Assembly: GCA_022826125.1 (NCBI GenBank)
Contig: JAJDVM010000290.1
Span: 1 to 39,531 of the forward strand
DNA: 39,531 nucleotides
From: Defluviicoccus sp.
Lineage (GTDB): Bacteria > Pseudomonadota > Alphaproteobacteria > MPNO01
Direction: 5' to 3'
In this document: in pieces, positions 1 through 8,049 of the stretch
Numbering within the stretch: position 1 is the first letter of the stretch
Layout of the letters: every line of letters starts with the position of its first letter
Position numbers and translations under genes: made by a program
The notes under the pieces: generated by a model
Seen by the model: only the letters and a program-made list of their open reading frames with translations
Told to the model about the DNA's origin: nothing
The model's database searches: none

Positions 1-204
1 GATGTCGGACTGGGTGAAGAAGCGGAAGATCTGGGTCAGCGTGTGGCGCTCTTCCGCGCTCAGCTTGTTGTGCCAGTCCTTGACGTCGTCGGCGAGCGGG
101 ACCTCTTCGGGCAGCCAGTGGATGCGCTGCTGGGTGAGCCAAGCGTCATAGGCCCAAGGGTAGCGGAAGGGCTTGTAGACCCCTCTGGAATCGAGCAGCG
201 ACAT
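1..204 (-). CDS. nrdB: Ribonucleotide reductase class I beta subunit NrdB (N-terminal 68 codons)
   Basis: Small subunit of class I ribonucleotide reductase, which generates the radical that NrdA uses to reduce ribonucleoside diphosphates. Only the N-terminus is in the window: the frame begins at ATG 204 and runs off the left edge. The start reads MSLLDSRGVYKPFRYPWAYD and reaches IFRFFTQSDI, where the Asp is the expected first metal ligand of the diiron family. No ATP-cone precedes the ferritin-like domain. AGGA lies about 6 nt before the ATG. It starts 18 nt after the nrdA stop codon, so the two form an operon in the order nrdA-nrdB. The radical tyrosine and the other metal ligands are outside the window, so the metal type (Fe, Mn or mixed) cannot be read here. 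Confidence 0.9.
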   Translation of the reverse strand, partial: MSLLDSRGVYKPFRYPWAYDAWLTQQRIHWLPEEVPLADDVKDWHNKLSAEERHTLTQIFRFFTQSDI

Positions 205-222
205 CGGCGTTCCTACTAGGCC

Positions 223-2118
223 CTACTGGCAGGCGAGACACTCTTCGTAATCGTTGGCCGGACTCTCCGCGGCGGCCCCGTCGGCGGCGTGAAGCGGAAT
301 CGGAGCCTCGGCGGCGGCCACGACCGTCGCGCCATTGCCGACCACCGCGACGTCGACCTTGTTCGCCACCTTGTCGGCGCGCTGGATCGAGCGCGAGCGG
401 CAATAGTAGAGCGACTTCACGCCCTTCTTCCACGCTTGGAAGTGGATCTCGTGCAGCGTCTTCTTGTGCACGTCGGCCGGCAGGAACACGTTGAGGGACT
501 GCGATTGGCAGACGAACGGCGCGCGGTCGGCCGCGAAATCGACCAGCCAGCGCTGGTCGACCTCGAACGCGGTCTTGAAGATGTCCTTCTCGTCGTCGCT
601 GAGGAAGTCGAGATGGGCGACCGAGCCCTCGTTGACGGTGATCGAGGTCCAGACGTCGTCGGTGTCCCGCCCCTTCTCGGCGAGCAGCGCCTTCAGGTAC
701 TTGTTGCGCACGCTGAACGAGCCCGACAGGGTCTTGTGGGTGAAGGCGTTGGCGACGTTGGGCTCGATACCCGGCGAGGAGCCGCCGCAGATGATCGAGA
801 TCGAGGCGGTCGGCGCGATCGCCAGCTTGTTGGAGAACCGCTCGTCGAACCCGTAATCGGCCGCGTCCGGGCACGGCCCGCGCTCGGCGGCAAGCGCCCG
901 CGACGCCGCGTCGGCATGGCCCCTGACATGGCGGAATATGTTGCGGTTCCACGCCTTCGCCGAGGCCGATTCGATCGGCACGCCCTGGCTCTGCAGGAAG
1001 GAGTGGAAGCCCATCACGCCGAGGCCGACCGAACGCTCGCGCCAGGCGGCGTATTTGGCCCGCGCCATGCTGTCGGGCGCCTTCTCGATGAAATCCTCGA
1101 GCACGTTGTCGAGGAAGCGCATCACGTCCTCGATGAAGAGCGGATCGCCGCGCCATTCGAGATAGGTCTCGAGGTTGAGCGAGGACAGGCAGCAGACCGC
1201 GGTCCGCTCCTCGCCGTGATGGTCGGGCCCGGTCGGCAGGGTGATCTCGCTGCACAGGTTCGACATCCGGACCTGGAGCCCGGCGAGCTTGTGATGCTCG
1301 GGCGCCGCGCGGTTCACGTGGTCGATGAAGATGAAATAGGGCTCGCCGGTCTCCACCCGGCTGGTCAGCAGCCGGATCCACAGCGAACGCGCCTTGATGC
1401 GGCGGACCACCGTCTTGTCCTTGGGGCTGATGAGCGCCCATTCCTCGTCGTTCTCGACCGCGCGCATGAAGGCGTCGGTGACGACCACGCCGTGATGCAA
1501 ATTCAGCGCCTTGCGGTTGGGGTCGCCGCCGGTCGGGCGGCGGATCTCGATGAACTCCTCGATCTCTGGGTGGTCGACGCCGATATAGACCGCCGCGGAG
1601 CCGCGCCGGAGCGAGCCCTGCGAGATCGCCAGCGTGAGCGAGTCCATCACCCGGATGAAGGGGATGATGCCCGAGGTCTTGCCGTTGGCGCTGACCTTCT
1701 CGCCGATCGAGCGGAGGTTGCCCCAGTAGCTGCCGATGCCGCCGCCGCGCGCGGCGAGCCACACGTTCTCGTTCCACAGGTCGACGATGCCGTCGAGGCT
1801 GTCCGACGCCTCGTTGAGGAAGCACGAGATCGGCAGGCCGCGATCGGTGCCGCCGTTCGACAGCACCGGCGTCGACGGCATGAACCAGAGCCGGGACATG
1901 TAGTTGTAGAGCCGCTGCGCGTGCGCGGAATCGTCGCCGTAATAGGAGCTGACCCGGGCGAAAAGATCCTGGTACCCCTCGTCCGGCAACAGATAGCGGT
2001 CGTCGAGAACCGCCTTGCCGAACTCGGTCAGCAAGGCATCCCGGTCGCGGTCGATCTCGACCGCGCCCTTGCGCTTGGACTGAAGCAAGTCATGCTTGGA
2101 AGAAACCAGATCTAGCAC
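223..2118 (-). CDS. nrdA: Ribonucleoside-diphosphate reductase class I alpha subunit NrdA
   Basis: Catalytic subunit of class I ribonucleotide reductase, reducing ribonucleoside diphosphates for DNA synthesis. The catalytic Asn-Cys-Glu set is visible in SNLCSEI (Asn287, Cys289, Glu291). Redox cysteines are Cys99 (PISCFLN) and Cys309/310 (AVCCLSSLNLE), the radical-relay tyrosines are Tyr571-Tyr572, and the C-terminal shuttle pair is CLAC at 627-630. At 631 residues it is about 130 shorter than E. coli NrdA and has no N-terminal ATP-cone: the protein goes straight into the alpha-barrel-leading helices. The chosen start is GTG 2118, because an in-frame TGA lies two codons upstream. A G-rich stretch precedes it. 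Two NrdR-box-like dyads sit about 95-140 bp upstream. Followed closely by nrdB. Confidence 0.95.
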   Translation of the reverse strand: MLDLVSSKHDLLQSKRKGAVEIDRDRDALLTEFGKAVLDDRYLLPDEGYQDLFARVSSYYGDDSAHAQRLYNYMSRLWFMPSTPVLSNGGTDRGLPISCFLNEASDSLDGIVDLWNENVWLAARGGGIGSYWGNLRSIGEKVSANGKTSGIIPFIRVMDSLTLAISQGSLRRGSAAVYIGVDHPEIEEFIEIRRPTGGDPNRKALNLHHGVVVTDAFMRAVENDEEWALISPKDKTVVRRIKARSLWIRLLTSRVETGEPYFIFIDHVNRAAPEHHKLAGLQVRMSNLCSEITLPTGPDHHGEERTAVCCLSSLNLETYLEWRGDPLFIEDVMRFLDNVLEDFIEKAPDSMARAKYAAWRERSVGLGVMGFHSFLQSQGVPIESASAKAWNRNIFRHVRGHADAASRALAAERGPCPDAADYGFDERFSNKLAIAPTASISIICGGSSPGIEPNVANAFTHKTLSGSFSVRNKYLKALLAEKGRDTDDVWTSITVNEGSVAHLDFLSDDEKDIFKTAFEVDQRWLVDFAADRAPFVCQSQSLNVFLPADVHKKTLHEIHFQAWKKGVKSLYYCRSRSIQRADKVANKVDVAVVGNGATVVAAAEAPIPLHAADGAAAESPANDYEECLACQ

Positions 2119-2212
2119 CCGTCACCCCCCGCGTTAATCCGGTCTACCGCCGAATCCCTGAAACGGCCCAGACAGCGAATCGGTTGCCGAAGCACCACGA
2201 ACCTCCACCTTG

Positions 2213-2258
2213 CACAACAAATTGTGGTCTAGCAAGAACAAACCTACCAAAGATGGTG
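2213..2258 (-). promoter_or_regulatory. Pair of NrdR boxes upstream of nrdAB
   Basis: Two dyads fit the NrdR box. The proximal one (2213-2226, CACAACAAATTGTG) has perfect 5-bp arms and matches 12 of 14 core positions of the published consensus as I recall it (acaCwAtATaTwGtgt). The distal one (2245-2258, core ACCA-AAGA-TGGT) is weaker, about 9 of 14. Their centres are 32 bp apart, three helical turns, which is the usual layout for cooperative NrdR binding. NrdR is the ATP/dATP-sensing repressor of nrd operons; its gene is not in the window. I could not place the -35/-10 hexamers with confidence. Confidence 0.7.
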
Positions 2259-2433
2259 GTGGGGCCGAGGAAAAATCTGCCCACGCCAATATAATGTTCC
2301 TGTTCCGTTTGATAATTGTATCAGCTACGTTCGGGGGTTCAAAGGCCTGTTCCCCGTCCGTTCGCGATTCGAATTGTGTGAATCACGGGGATAGACACCA
2401 GATATGGTGGGCTCCCGCCCTGCGTTCCCGTCG
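2259..2433. other. Rest of the intergenic gap between nrdA and the molybdenum hydroxylase gene
   Basis: The 315-bp gap (2119-2433) holds the NrdR boxes and otherwise no convincing gene. It is AT-richer than its surroundings. It contains a small dyad TGATA-N4-TATCA (2310-2323) and a GGGG...CCCC dyad near 2331-2355. The latter has no T-run, so it is at best a weak terminator for the molybdenum hydroxylase gene, whose stop codon lies at 2434. Confidence 0.4.
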
Positions 2434-4755
2434 TCAGTCGGACGCAGCCAGGGCCAGCCGATCGGGGCGCAAGGGAACTTCGTCCACTTCGACCGCGAAC
2501 GGCGCGAGCGCATCCTCGACCGCCGCGGCCACCGCGGCCGCGGCCGGCACCGTGCCGCTTTCCCCCACCCCCTTCACGCCGAGCGGGTTGTGATCCGTCG
2601 GCGAGTCGAGATGAACGATCCCGATGGACGGCAGGTCGCACGCGCCGGGGATCGTGTAGTCCGCGAGCGTGGTCGTGAGCGGCTGGGCTTCGCGGTCGAA
2701 CTCGATTCGCTCGAGGATCGCGTTGCCGAGGCCGTGTGCGACGCCGCCCTGGACCTGGCCGTCCACGATCGGCGGGTTGATCATGCGCCCGCTGTCATGC
2801 ACGACGACATAGCGGAGGATTGTCACGCAGCCCGTCTCCGGATCGGCCTCGACCTCGGCGACATGGCAGCCGTTGGCGTAGCTCAGCGCGTCGAACGGCA
2901 CCGCCGCCGTCGCTTCCAGCCCGGGCACGGCGCCCGCCGGCAGGGCGTAGCCCGGCGTGCCGTAGACCGCATTGGCGAGCTCCGCGAAAGCGACGGAGAG
3001 CTCGGCGACCCCCCGGACCTGGGCGCGGCCATCCACCAGCTCGATATCGTCGGGCGCCGCTTCCAGCCGGCCGGCGGCAAGAGTCCTCAGCTTGTCGGCG
3101 ACCTCGCGCGCGGCCAGCAGCGCGGACGACCCGGCATTGACCGCCTGACGGCTCGCCGAGGCGCCGATACCCATGGCGATGGCACCGGTATCGCCCATGA
3201 CGACCCCGATCGATCCCGGCTCGACGCCGAGACTGTCGGCGCAGATCTGGGCCAGCATCGTGTGCGTCCCCTGCCCGATCGCGGTGGCGCCGGTGATCAG
3301 GCTCACCTGTCCCGACGGCGCGACGCGCACCGTCACCGCCTCGAACGGGCCGCGCCCGGTCCCCTTGACGTAGTTGGCGAGCCCGATGCCGAGATGGCGC
3401 CCTTCCGCGCGCGCCGCCGCTTGCCTGGCGCGGAAATCCGCCATGCCGGCGGCCTCGAGCGCGGCTTCCAGACAGGCCGGGTAGTCGCCGCTGTCGAGCA
3501 CGATCCCGGTTCCGCTGCGCGCCTTGAGAGGGCGGGCATAGGGCATCTCTTCCGCCGCGACGAAATTCCGCCGCCGCACCTCTTCGCGGGGCAAGCCGAG
3601 AGTCGCCGCGATACGGTCGACGATTCGCTCCATCGCGAACGTGCCCTGCGGGTGGCCCGCGCCGCGGACCGGCGTGGTCGGCACCTTGTTGGTCACCGCC
3701 ACCTGGACCTGCAGGCGGTAGGCCGGCAGGCGATACGGTCCGGGAACCACGGTGGCGGCGTTGTAGGAAAGGTTGAGACCGCGCGCGGTATAGGCGCCGT
3801 GGTCGTGGATCATCGTCCCCCTGACCGCGAGCAGCCGCCCGTTCTCGTCGACCGCCGCCTCCATGTCCCAGTACTGGTCGCGCTCCTGGGTGGTGGCGGT
3901 GAAGTGCTCGCGCCGGTCCTCGATCCACTTGACCGGCCGGCCCAGCCGGCGCGCGGCGTGCGCGATGACGATGTCCTCGGGATAGACGACGAGCTTGGGC
4001 CCGAAACCGCCGCCGAGATCGGCCGCGCGGACGGCGATCCGGCTCTCGTCGAGCCCGAGCGCCGCCACCAGGGCGCGGAGCGCACCGTGCGGCGCCTGGC
4101 AGGACAGCCAGACCGTCAGCCGGTCGTCGAGCGGGTCGGGCACGGCGACGACGCCGCGGCACTCGATCGCCAGCCCGAGCCCCTTGTGCTGGCGGAGCGA
4201 CACGGAGACCCGGTGCGGGGCGGCGGCGAAAGCGGCGTCCACGTCGCCGTAGCCGATCTCGTATTCCGCCAGCAGATTGTCGTCGAGACGGCGATGCGCG
4301 CCCGGGGCGCCGGGCGCCAGCGCATCGCGGCAGTCCGACGCGGCGGGAAGGGCGTCGTAATCGATCTCGACCAGGGCGGCGGCGTCCTCGGCCGCGTAGC
4401 GGGACTCGGCGACGACCGCGGCGACCGGCTCGCCGACATGGCACACCTCGTCCTCCGCGAGAATCTGCCGGTCGAGAATATGACGATAGGCATCGCTCGG
4501 CAGCGCGGTGACGAGCCGTTTGGCGGCGAGATGCGGGGCGAGGTCGGCATGGGCCAGCACCGCCGCCACGCCGGGCGCCGCCTTCGCCGCCGAAATGTCG
4601 ATGCCGCCGATCGCGGCGTGGGCGAACGGGCTCCGGACGAAGCAGGCGTGCAGCATCCCGGGGAGGTGGATGTCGTCGACGAAACGCCCGGCGCCGCGCA
4701 GCAGCGCCGGGTCCTCGAGCCGCGCGATCGGCTTGCCGATCAGCGTGCCGGTCAG
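2434..4755 (-). CDS. Xanthine dehydrogenase/CoxL-family molybdopterin-binding large subunit
   Basis: Molybdenum hydroxylase large subunit that would hydroxylate an aldehyde, purine or aromatic substrate at a Mo-cytosine-dinucleotide centre. Visible family features are the N-terminal IGKPIARLEDPALLRGAGRF block, GGGFGPK (248-254), PVRGAGHPQG (Arg364) and the C-terminal KGVGESG with catalytic Glu732. It lacks the AYxCSFR loop of form I CO dehydrogenase, so it is not a CODH. The first ATG (4656) would remove 33 conserved residues. No ATG, GTG or TTG exists in frame upstream, so I place the start at CTG 4755. That CTG overlaps the mntR stop as CTGA and has GGAG 5 nt before it. The FAD and 2Fe-2S subunits are not adjacent, so this is an orphan large subunit. 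The substrate is unknown. Confidence 0.85.
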   Translation of the reverse strand: MTGTLIGKPIARLEDPALLRGAGRFVDDIHLPGMLHACFVRSPFAHAAIGGIDISAAKAAPGVAAVLAHADLAPHLAAKRLVTALPSDAYRHILDRQILAEDEVCHVGEPVAAVVAESRYAAEDAAALVEIDYDALPAASDCRDALAPGAPGAHRRLDDNLLAEYEIGYGDVDAAFAAAPHRVSVSLRQHKGLGLAIECRGVVAVPDPLDDRLTVWLSCQAPHGALRALVAALGLDESRIAVRAADLGGGFGPKLVVYPEDIVIAHAARRLGRPVKWIEDRREHFTATTQERDQYWDMEAAVDENGRLLAVRGTMIHDHGAYTARGLNLSYNAATVVPGPYRLPAYRLQVQVAVTNKVPTTPVRGAGHPQGTFAMERIVDRIAATLGLPREEVRRRNFVAAEEMPYARPLKARSGTGIVLDSGDYPACLEAALEAAGMADFRARQAAARAEGRHLGIGLANYVKGTGRGPFEAVTVRVAPSGQVSLITGATAIGQGTHTMLAQICADSLGVEPGSIGVVMGDTGAIAMGIGASASRQAVNAGSSALLAAREVADKLRTLAAGRLEAAPDDIELVDGRAQVRGVAELSVAFAELANAVYGTPGYALPAGAVPGLEATAAVPFDALSYANGCHVAEVEADPETGCVTILRYVVVHDSGRMINPPIVDGQVQGGVAHGLGNAILERIEFDREAQPLTTTLADYTIPGACDLPSIGIVHLDSPTDHNPLGVKGVGESGTVPAAAAVAAAVEDALAPFAVEVDEVPLRPDRLALAASD

Positions 4756-5222
4756 CTGCTCCGCCCCCGCTCGGTCACCACGCGCTCGAACGCGGCAAGG
4801 GTTTCCTCGCTGACATGGTGCTCGATCCCCTCCGCATCGGCGCGCGCGACGTCCTCGCTGACCCCGATCGCCTGGAGGAACGCGACCACGATCTGGTGGC
4901 GCCGCCGGGACTCCTCGGCGATGCGCCGGCCCTCGTCGGTCAGGAAGATCGCGCGATAGGGCTGGGTCGTGACCAACCCGCCCTGCTGCAGCCGGGCGAC
5001 CATCTTGGTGACGCTCGCGTGGGTCACGCCGAGCCGGCGGGAAATGTCGGCGGACCGCGCCTCGCCGGTCGAGTCGATCAGGTCGGCGATCAGCTCGACA
5101 TAGTCCTCCGCGATCTCGGTCTGGCGCGCGAGCCGGGTCTGGCGGTGATGATCCGCCTGCTCGTCGGGTTCGACGAGCACCGGCGTCACCTTCGCCGCCC
5201 GTCTGCGCGTGTCCTTTGCCAC
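4752..5222 (-). CDS. mntR: Manganese-responsive transcriptional regulator MntR (DtxR family)
   Basis: Mn-sensing repressor of the DtxR family, 156 aa, close in length to E. coli MntR (155 aa). The winged HTH is at about 45-100 and the dimerisation domain follows. All six ligand positions of the Bacillus MntR site are present at identical spacing: Asp40, Glu43, His109, Glu131, Glu134 and His135 (Bacillus 8, 11, 77, 99, 102, 103). The block EGIEHHVSEET is characteristic of the proteobacterial branch. The GTG start at 5222 is chosen because it gives the family length and has GAGGG 7 nt upstream. The stop overlaps the likely CTG start of the molybdenum hydroxylase gene. It is divergent from the di-heme protein/ABC operon across a 123-bp AT-rich spacer, so it probably controls that operon and itself. 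Confidence 0.92.
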   Translation of the reverse strand: MAKDTRRRAAKVTPVLVEPDEQADHHRQTRLARQTEIAEDYVELIADLIDSTGEARSADISRRLGVTHASVTKMVARLQQGGLVTTQPYRAIFLTDEGRRIAEESRRRHQIVVAFLQAIGVSEDVARADAEGIEHHVSEETLAAFERVVTERGRSS

Positions 5223-5281
5223 CCGGATCCCTCGCAACCCTTCGATCCGCCCCGCTTCGACTATGCCGGATGCCGGACGGC

Positions 5282-5327
5282 TTGACAATTCTTGGCCAAG
5301 ACCAAATAAGTTAGCCAAGGTTAAATA
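5282..5327 (+). promoter_or_regulatory. Promoter and tandem operator candidate in the mntR-divergent spacer
   Basis: A -35 TTGACA (5282-5287) is followed after 17 nt by AATAAG (5305-5310), reading toward the di-heme protein gene. Over the -10 and expected start lie two direct 13-mers 19 bp apart, CCAAGACCAAATA (5296-5308) and CCAAGGTTAAATA (5315-5327), with 10 of 13 positions identical. The first is led by the palindrome CTTGGCCAAG (5291-5300). The second sits in a TTA-N-CC-NN-GG-N-TAA dyad (5311-5324) that resembles DtxR-family operators. Binding here would block both promoters. That MntR is the protein bound is inferred from its adjacency. Confidence 0.5.
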
Positions 5328-5345
5328 TTTCAGCGCGGGGCAAGA

Positions 5346-7193
5346 TTGCTGTCGAGACGGTGCGGGTATCGGGAAGGGGTCGGGCGGGCCGGATGGGTCG
5401 CCGCCGTGCTTTGCCTCGCCGTCATGGCGGGGAACGCGGCGACCGCCCATGTCGCAAGCCGGGAACAGTGGCATCCGCTGGCCGCGGCTTATCTCGACGT
5501 CGTGTTCGCAAGCCGGATCGACCCGGTCGACTGGCGGGGCATCGAACGCCGCTACGCGGAGACCGATCCGGTCTACCGCCATGCCGGCACGGCTCCCGCC
5601 TTTGCGAGCCTGGCGCGGCTGTCGGATTTCGCCGGGCGCGATCCGGCCGCGGCGATCCGCCGGGCGATCGCGGGGCGCGACGCCGAGGGGCTGAGGGTAG
5701 CGGCGGCCCGCGCCAATGCCGTCGCGCTGCGCGCCCGTCTGGAGAAGGTGCGCGGCCTGCTCGACCGGCCGCGCGCCGCTCTTGCGCAGCTCGGCATCGC
5801 TCGCGGCATCTATCGCGGGTTCGAGGCCGGCCTTCTGGCAAGCGACCGGAACGAGCATCGCCGGCTGGGGCTCGCCTGGCTCTCGCTGACCACCTTGCTG
5901 TCCCGCGCGGGCGAAAGGGATGAGGCGGAACGGCTGATCGGGATGCTGGACGCCGGGATCCGCGCGCGTTTCGAACGAGGGCCGCCGCCCCTGCCGCCCC
6001 GGGATGGGCTTCCGCCGGGAGGCGCGTTGCGCGAGCAGGAACCCCTGCCCCGCCTGGTGCTGAACTTCGAGCAGCGGGGGGTCGACGAGAAGCGGCTCTT
6101 TCTCGTGGCCTACGGAGACATGCTGTTCGATTCGCCCGAGATCATGGGCCCCCGCGCCCGTGCGCTCGGCTTCGCCTGCTCGTCCTGCCACAACCGGGGG
6201 GACGTGAACCGGGCGCTGTTCGTGCCGGGGCTCAGCCACCGCGCGGGCGGCATCGACGTCGACAACGGCTTCTTCGACCCGCGCGGCAACGACGGGCGGT
6301 TCGACCCGCTGGACGTGCCGAGCCTGCGCGGCATCCGCTTCACCGCGCCCTACGGCCGGAACGGCAGGATCGCCAGCCTGCGCGAATTCGCCCGCAACGT
6401 GATCGTGGGCGAGCTGGGCGGGCCGGAACCGACCCCGTTGATGCTCGATGCGCTGGTCGCCTACATGAACGAGTTCGACTTCCTGCCGGCGCCACTGCTG
6501 GCGCGCGACGGATCCCTCAACGGCCGCACGAGCGAGGCGGCGCGGCGCGGCCAAGCGATCTTCAACCGCCCCTTCGCGGCAATGTCGGGCCGGTCCTGCG
6601 CTTCGTGCCACATCCCCGACGGCAATTTCGTCGACGGCCGGCGCCACGACATCGGCTCGGTCGCGCCCTCCTCGCCGCATGCCAGGGACGGCGCGCTCGA
6701 CACGCCGACGCTGCTCGGGAGCCTCTACACCGCGCCCTATTTCCACGACGGCTCGCTGCCCACCCTTGCCGCCGTCGTCGACTGGTTCGACGGGCGGTAC
6801 CGGCTCGGCCTGGATGCGGGGGAGAAAGCCGATCTCACCGCCTATCTCGAAGCGGTCGGCGCCGGCGAGGAACCCTATGAGGCGTTCGACGGGAAGAACA
6901 CGCGGTTCAGGCTCGGCTTCGACGAGGCGTCCACCTTCCTGTCGACACTGGAGACGCTGATCCCCGCGCGCGACCGGCGGCACGCCCTGCTTCTCCTCAA
7001 GACGGTCGGCCGCGACCTCCGCGCCGATGCGGCGGGGATGGCCAACACCGCCGCGCTCGCCCGGGTGAGCGAGCTCGCGGGGAGGATCGACGCCGTTTCG
7101 GACGCGATCGCGGCGGAGGACTGGCTGGCCGCCGAGCGGTTGTGGGCGCAATACAAGCGGACAGAGGCGCGCCATGCGGCCGAGATTTACTGA
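5346..7193 (+). CDS. Secreted di-heme cytochrome c peroxidase/MauG-like protein
   Basis: Predicted periplasmic c-type cytochrome of the MauG/bacterial cytochrome c peroxidase family, 615 aa. A signal peptide is visible at about 14-35 (hydrophobic core WVAAVLCLAVMAGNA followed by TAHVA). Two heme-attachment motifs are present, CSSCH at 278-282 and CASCH at 418-422, with the usual NG/DGR and YFHDGSLPTL blocks of the second heme domain. About 230 residues before the first heme are mostly helical and not recognised; this extension is longer than in classical peroxidases (about 330 aa). The TTG at 5346 is the only reasonable start ahead of the signal peptide, and GGGG lies just upstream. The 3' end overlaps the next gene by 20 nt. 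Whether it is a peroxidase, a cofactor-maturing oxidase or a metal oxidase cannot be told from sequence. Confidence 0.85.
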   Translation: MLSRRCGYREGVGRAGWVAAVLCLAVMAGNAATAHVASREQWHPLAAAYLDVVFASRIDPVDWRGIERRYAETDPVYRHAGTAPAFASLARLSDFAGRDPAAAIRRAIAGRDAEGLRVAAARANAVALRARLEKVRGLLDRPRAALAQLGIARGIYRGFEAGLLASDRNEHRRLGLAWLSLTTLLSRAGERDEAERLIGMLDAGIRARFERGPPPLPPRDGLPPGGALREQEPLPRLVLNFEQRGVDEKRLFLVAYGDMLFDSPEIMGPRARALGFACSSCHNRGDVNRALFVPGLSHRAGGIDVDNGFFDPRGNDGRFDPLDVPSLRGIRFTAPYGRNGRIASLREFARNVIVGELGGPEPTPLMLDALVAYMNEFDFLPAPLLARDGSLNGRTSEAARRGQAIFNRPFAAMSGRSCASCHIPDGNFVDGRRHDIGSVAPSSPHARDGALDTPTLLGSLYTAPYFHDGSLPTLAAVVDWFDGRYRLGLDAGEKADLTAYLEAVGAGEEPYEAFDGKNTRFRLGFDEASTFLSTLETLIPARDRRHALLLLKTVGRDLRADAAGMANTAALARVSELAGRIDAVSDAIAAEDWLAAERLWAQYKRTEARHAAEIY

Positions 7194-8049
7194 ACGCCTG
7201 GGCCGGACGCTTGCGGCCGCGCTGGTCGCGTTCGCCATCGGACCAGTGGCGGCCGCGGACAGGCCGCTCGTGCTCGCCTTCGTGCCCCAGGAAAACCCCG
7301 AGAAACTGATCGGCGACGTTCGCGCGATCGACGCCTACCTGGAAGTCGCGATGGGGCGGCGCGTCGAGACGCGGGTGACCGCGGACCACGCCGCCGCCGT
7401 CGAGAGCCTGGCGGCGGGGACTGCGGACATCGCCTTCATGGGCGCCCTGCCCTACGTCATGGCACGGGAGCGGATCGGGGCGGCGGCGTTGCTGTCGGAG
7501 GTCTACCGGGGCAAGCCGAGCTATAGCGGCGCGGTTTTCGTACGCCGGGGAAGCGGGATCGCCGGTCTCGAAGATCTCAGGGGCAAGACGATGGCGTTCG
7601 CCGATCCGATCTCGGAGTCGGGATTTCTTTACCCGCTGGACCTGTTCGCAAAGGCCGGGCTGCTGGCGCCGCGCGGCGACCCCAAGGCGTTCTTCGGCGA
7701 GGTGTATTTCGCGGGCGGCTATCAGCAGGCGATCCAGGCGGTGGCGAACGGGCTGGTGGATGCCGCGGGGGTGAGCGTCTACGCGACGCTGCTTCTGGAT
7801 GCCGACAGGCGCGGCGACGTCGCGGCGATCGCGCGGACGCCGCCGATCCCGTCCCACGTCGTGGTCGCGCGGCGCGGGCTGGCACCGGAACCGCGCGCGG
7901 CCTTCGTCGCGGCCTTGCTGGCGCTCAACGCGCCGTCGAAGCGTCACCTGCTCAAGCACCTTTACGGACCCGACGGCTACGTCATGCCGGACCGCGCCGC
8001 CTATGACGGTGTCGCGGCGATGGCCAGGAAATACGGGTTGATCGAATGA
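7174..8049 (+). CDS. PhnD-like periplasmic substrate-binding protein of an ABC transporter
   Basis: Substrate-binding protein of the phosphate/phosphite/phosphonate (PhnD) family, 291 aa, with a signal peptide ending near GPVAAAD. Family blocks are present: FVPQENPEK near the N-terminus, GTADIAFMGALPYVMA, LEDLRGKTMAFADP and SESGFLYP. In characterised relatives the last block binds an oxyanion at a helix N-terminus. The start ATG 7174 lies inside the end of the cytochrome gene, and the stop shares ATGA with the ATPase gene. The ligand is unknown: no phosphonate lyase or phosphite dehydrogenase gene is nearby. The MntR and di-heme context suggests a role in metal or redox nutrition rather than phosphorus uptake, but this is inference. 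Confidence 0.85.
   Translation: MRPRFTERLGRTLAAALVAFAIGPVAAADRPLVLAFVPQENPEKLIGDVRAIDAYLEVAMGRRVETRVTADHAAAVESLAAGTADIAFMGALPYVMARERIGAAALLSEVYRGKPSYSGAVFVRRGSGIAGLEDLRGKTMAFADPISESGFLYPLDLFAKAGLLAPRGDPKAFFGEVYFAGGYQQAIQAVANGLVDAAGVSVYATLLLDADRRGDVAAIARTPPIPSHVVVARRGLAPEPRAAFVAALLALNAPSKRHLLKHLYGPDGYVMPDRAAYDGVAAMARKYGLIE

Noticed and set aside
2434-4755. CO dehydrogenase large subunit (coxL form I)
   Set aside because: The active-site loop AYxCSFR is absent; the position reads PVRGAGHPQG, as in other molybdenum hydroxylases.
2404-4959. Long open frame on the plus strand opposite the molybdenum hydroxylase gene
   Set aside because: It is a GC-rich shadow frame with arginine/glycine/histidine-rich composition and no family motifs; the minus strand carries clear molybdenum hydroxylase motifs.
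5223-7238. N-terminal extension of mntR to over 800 codons
   Set aside because: The extension is antisense to the di-heme cytochrome gene and lacks family similarity; GTG 5222 gives the exact MntR length and ligand spacing.
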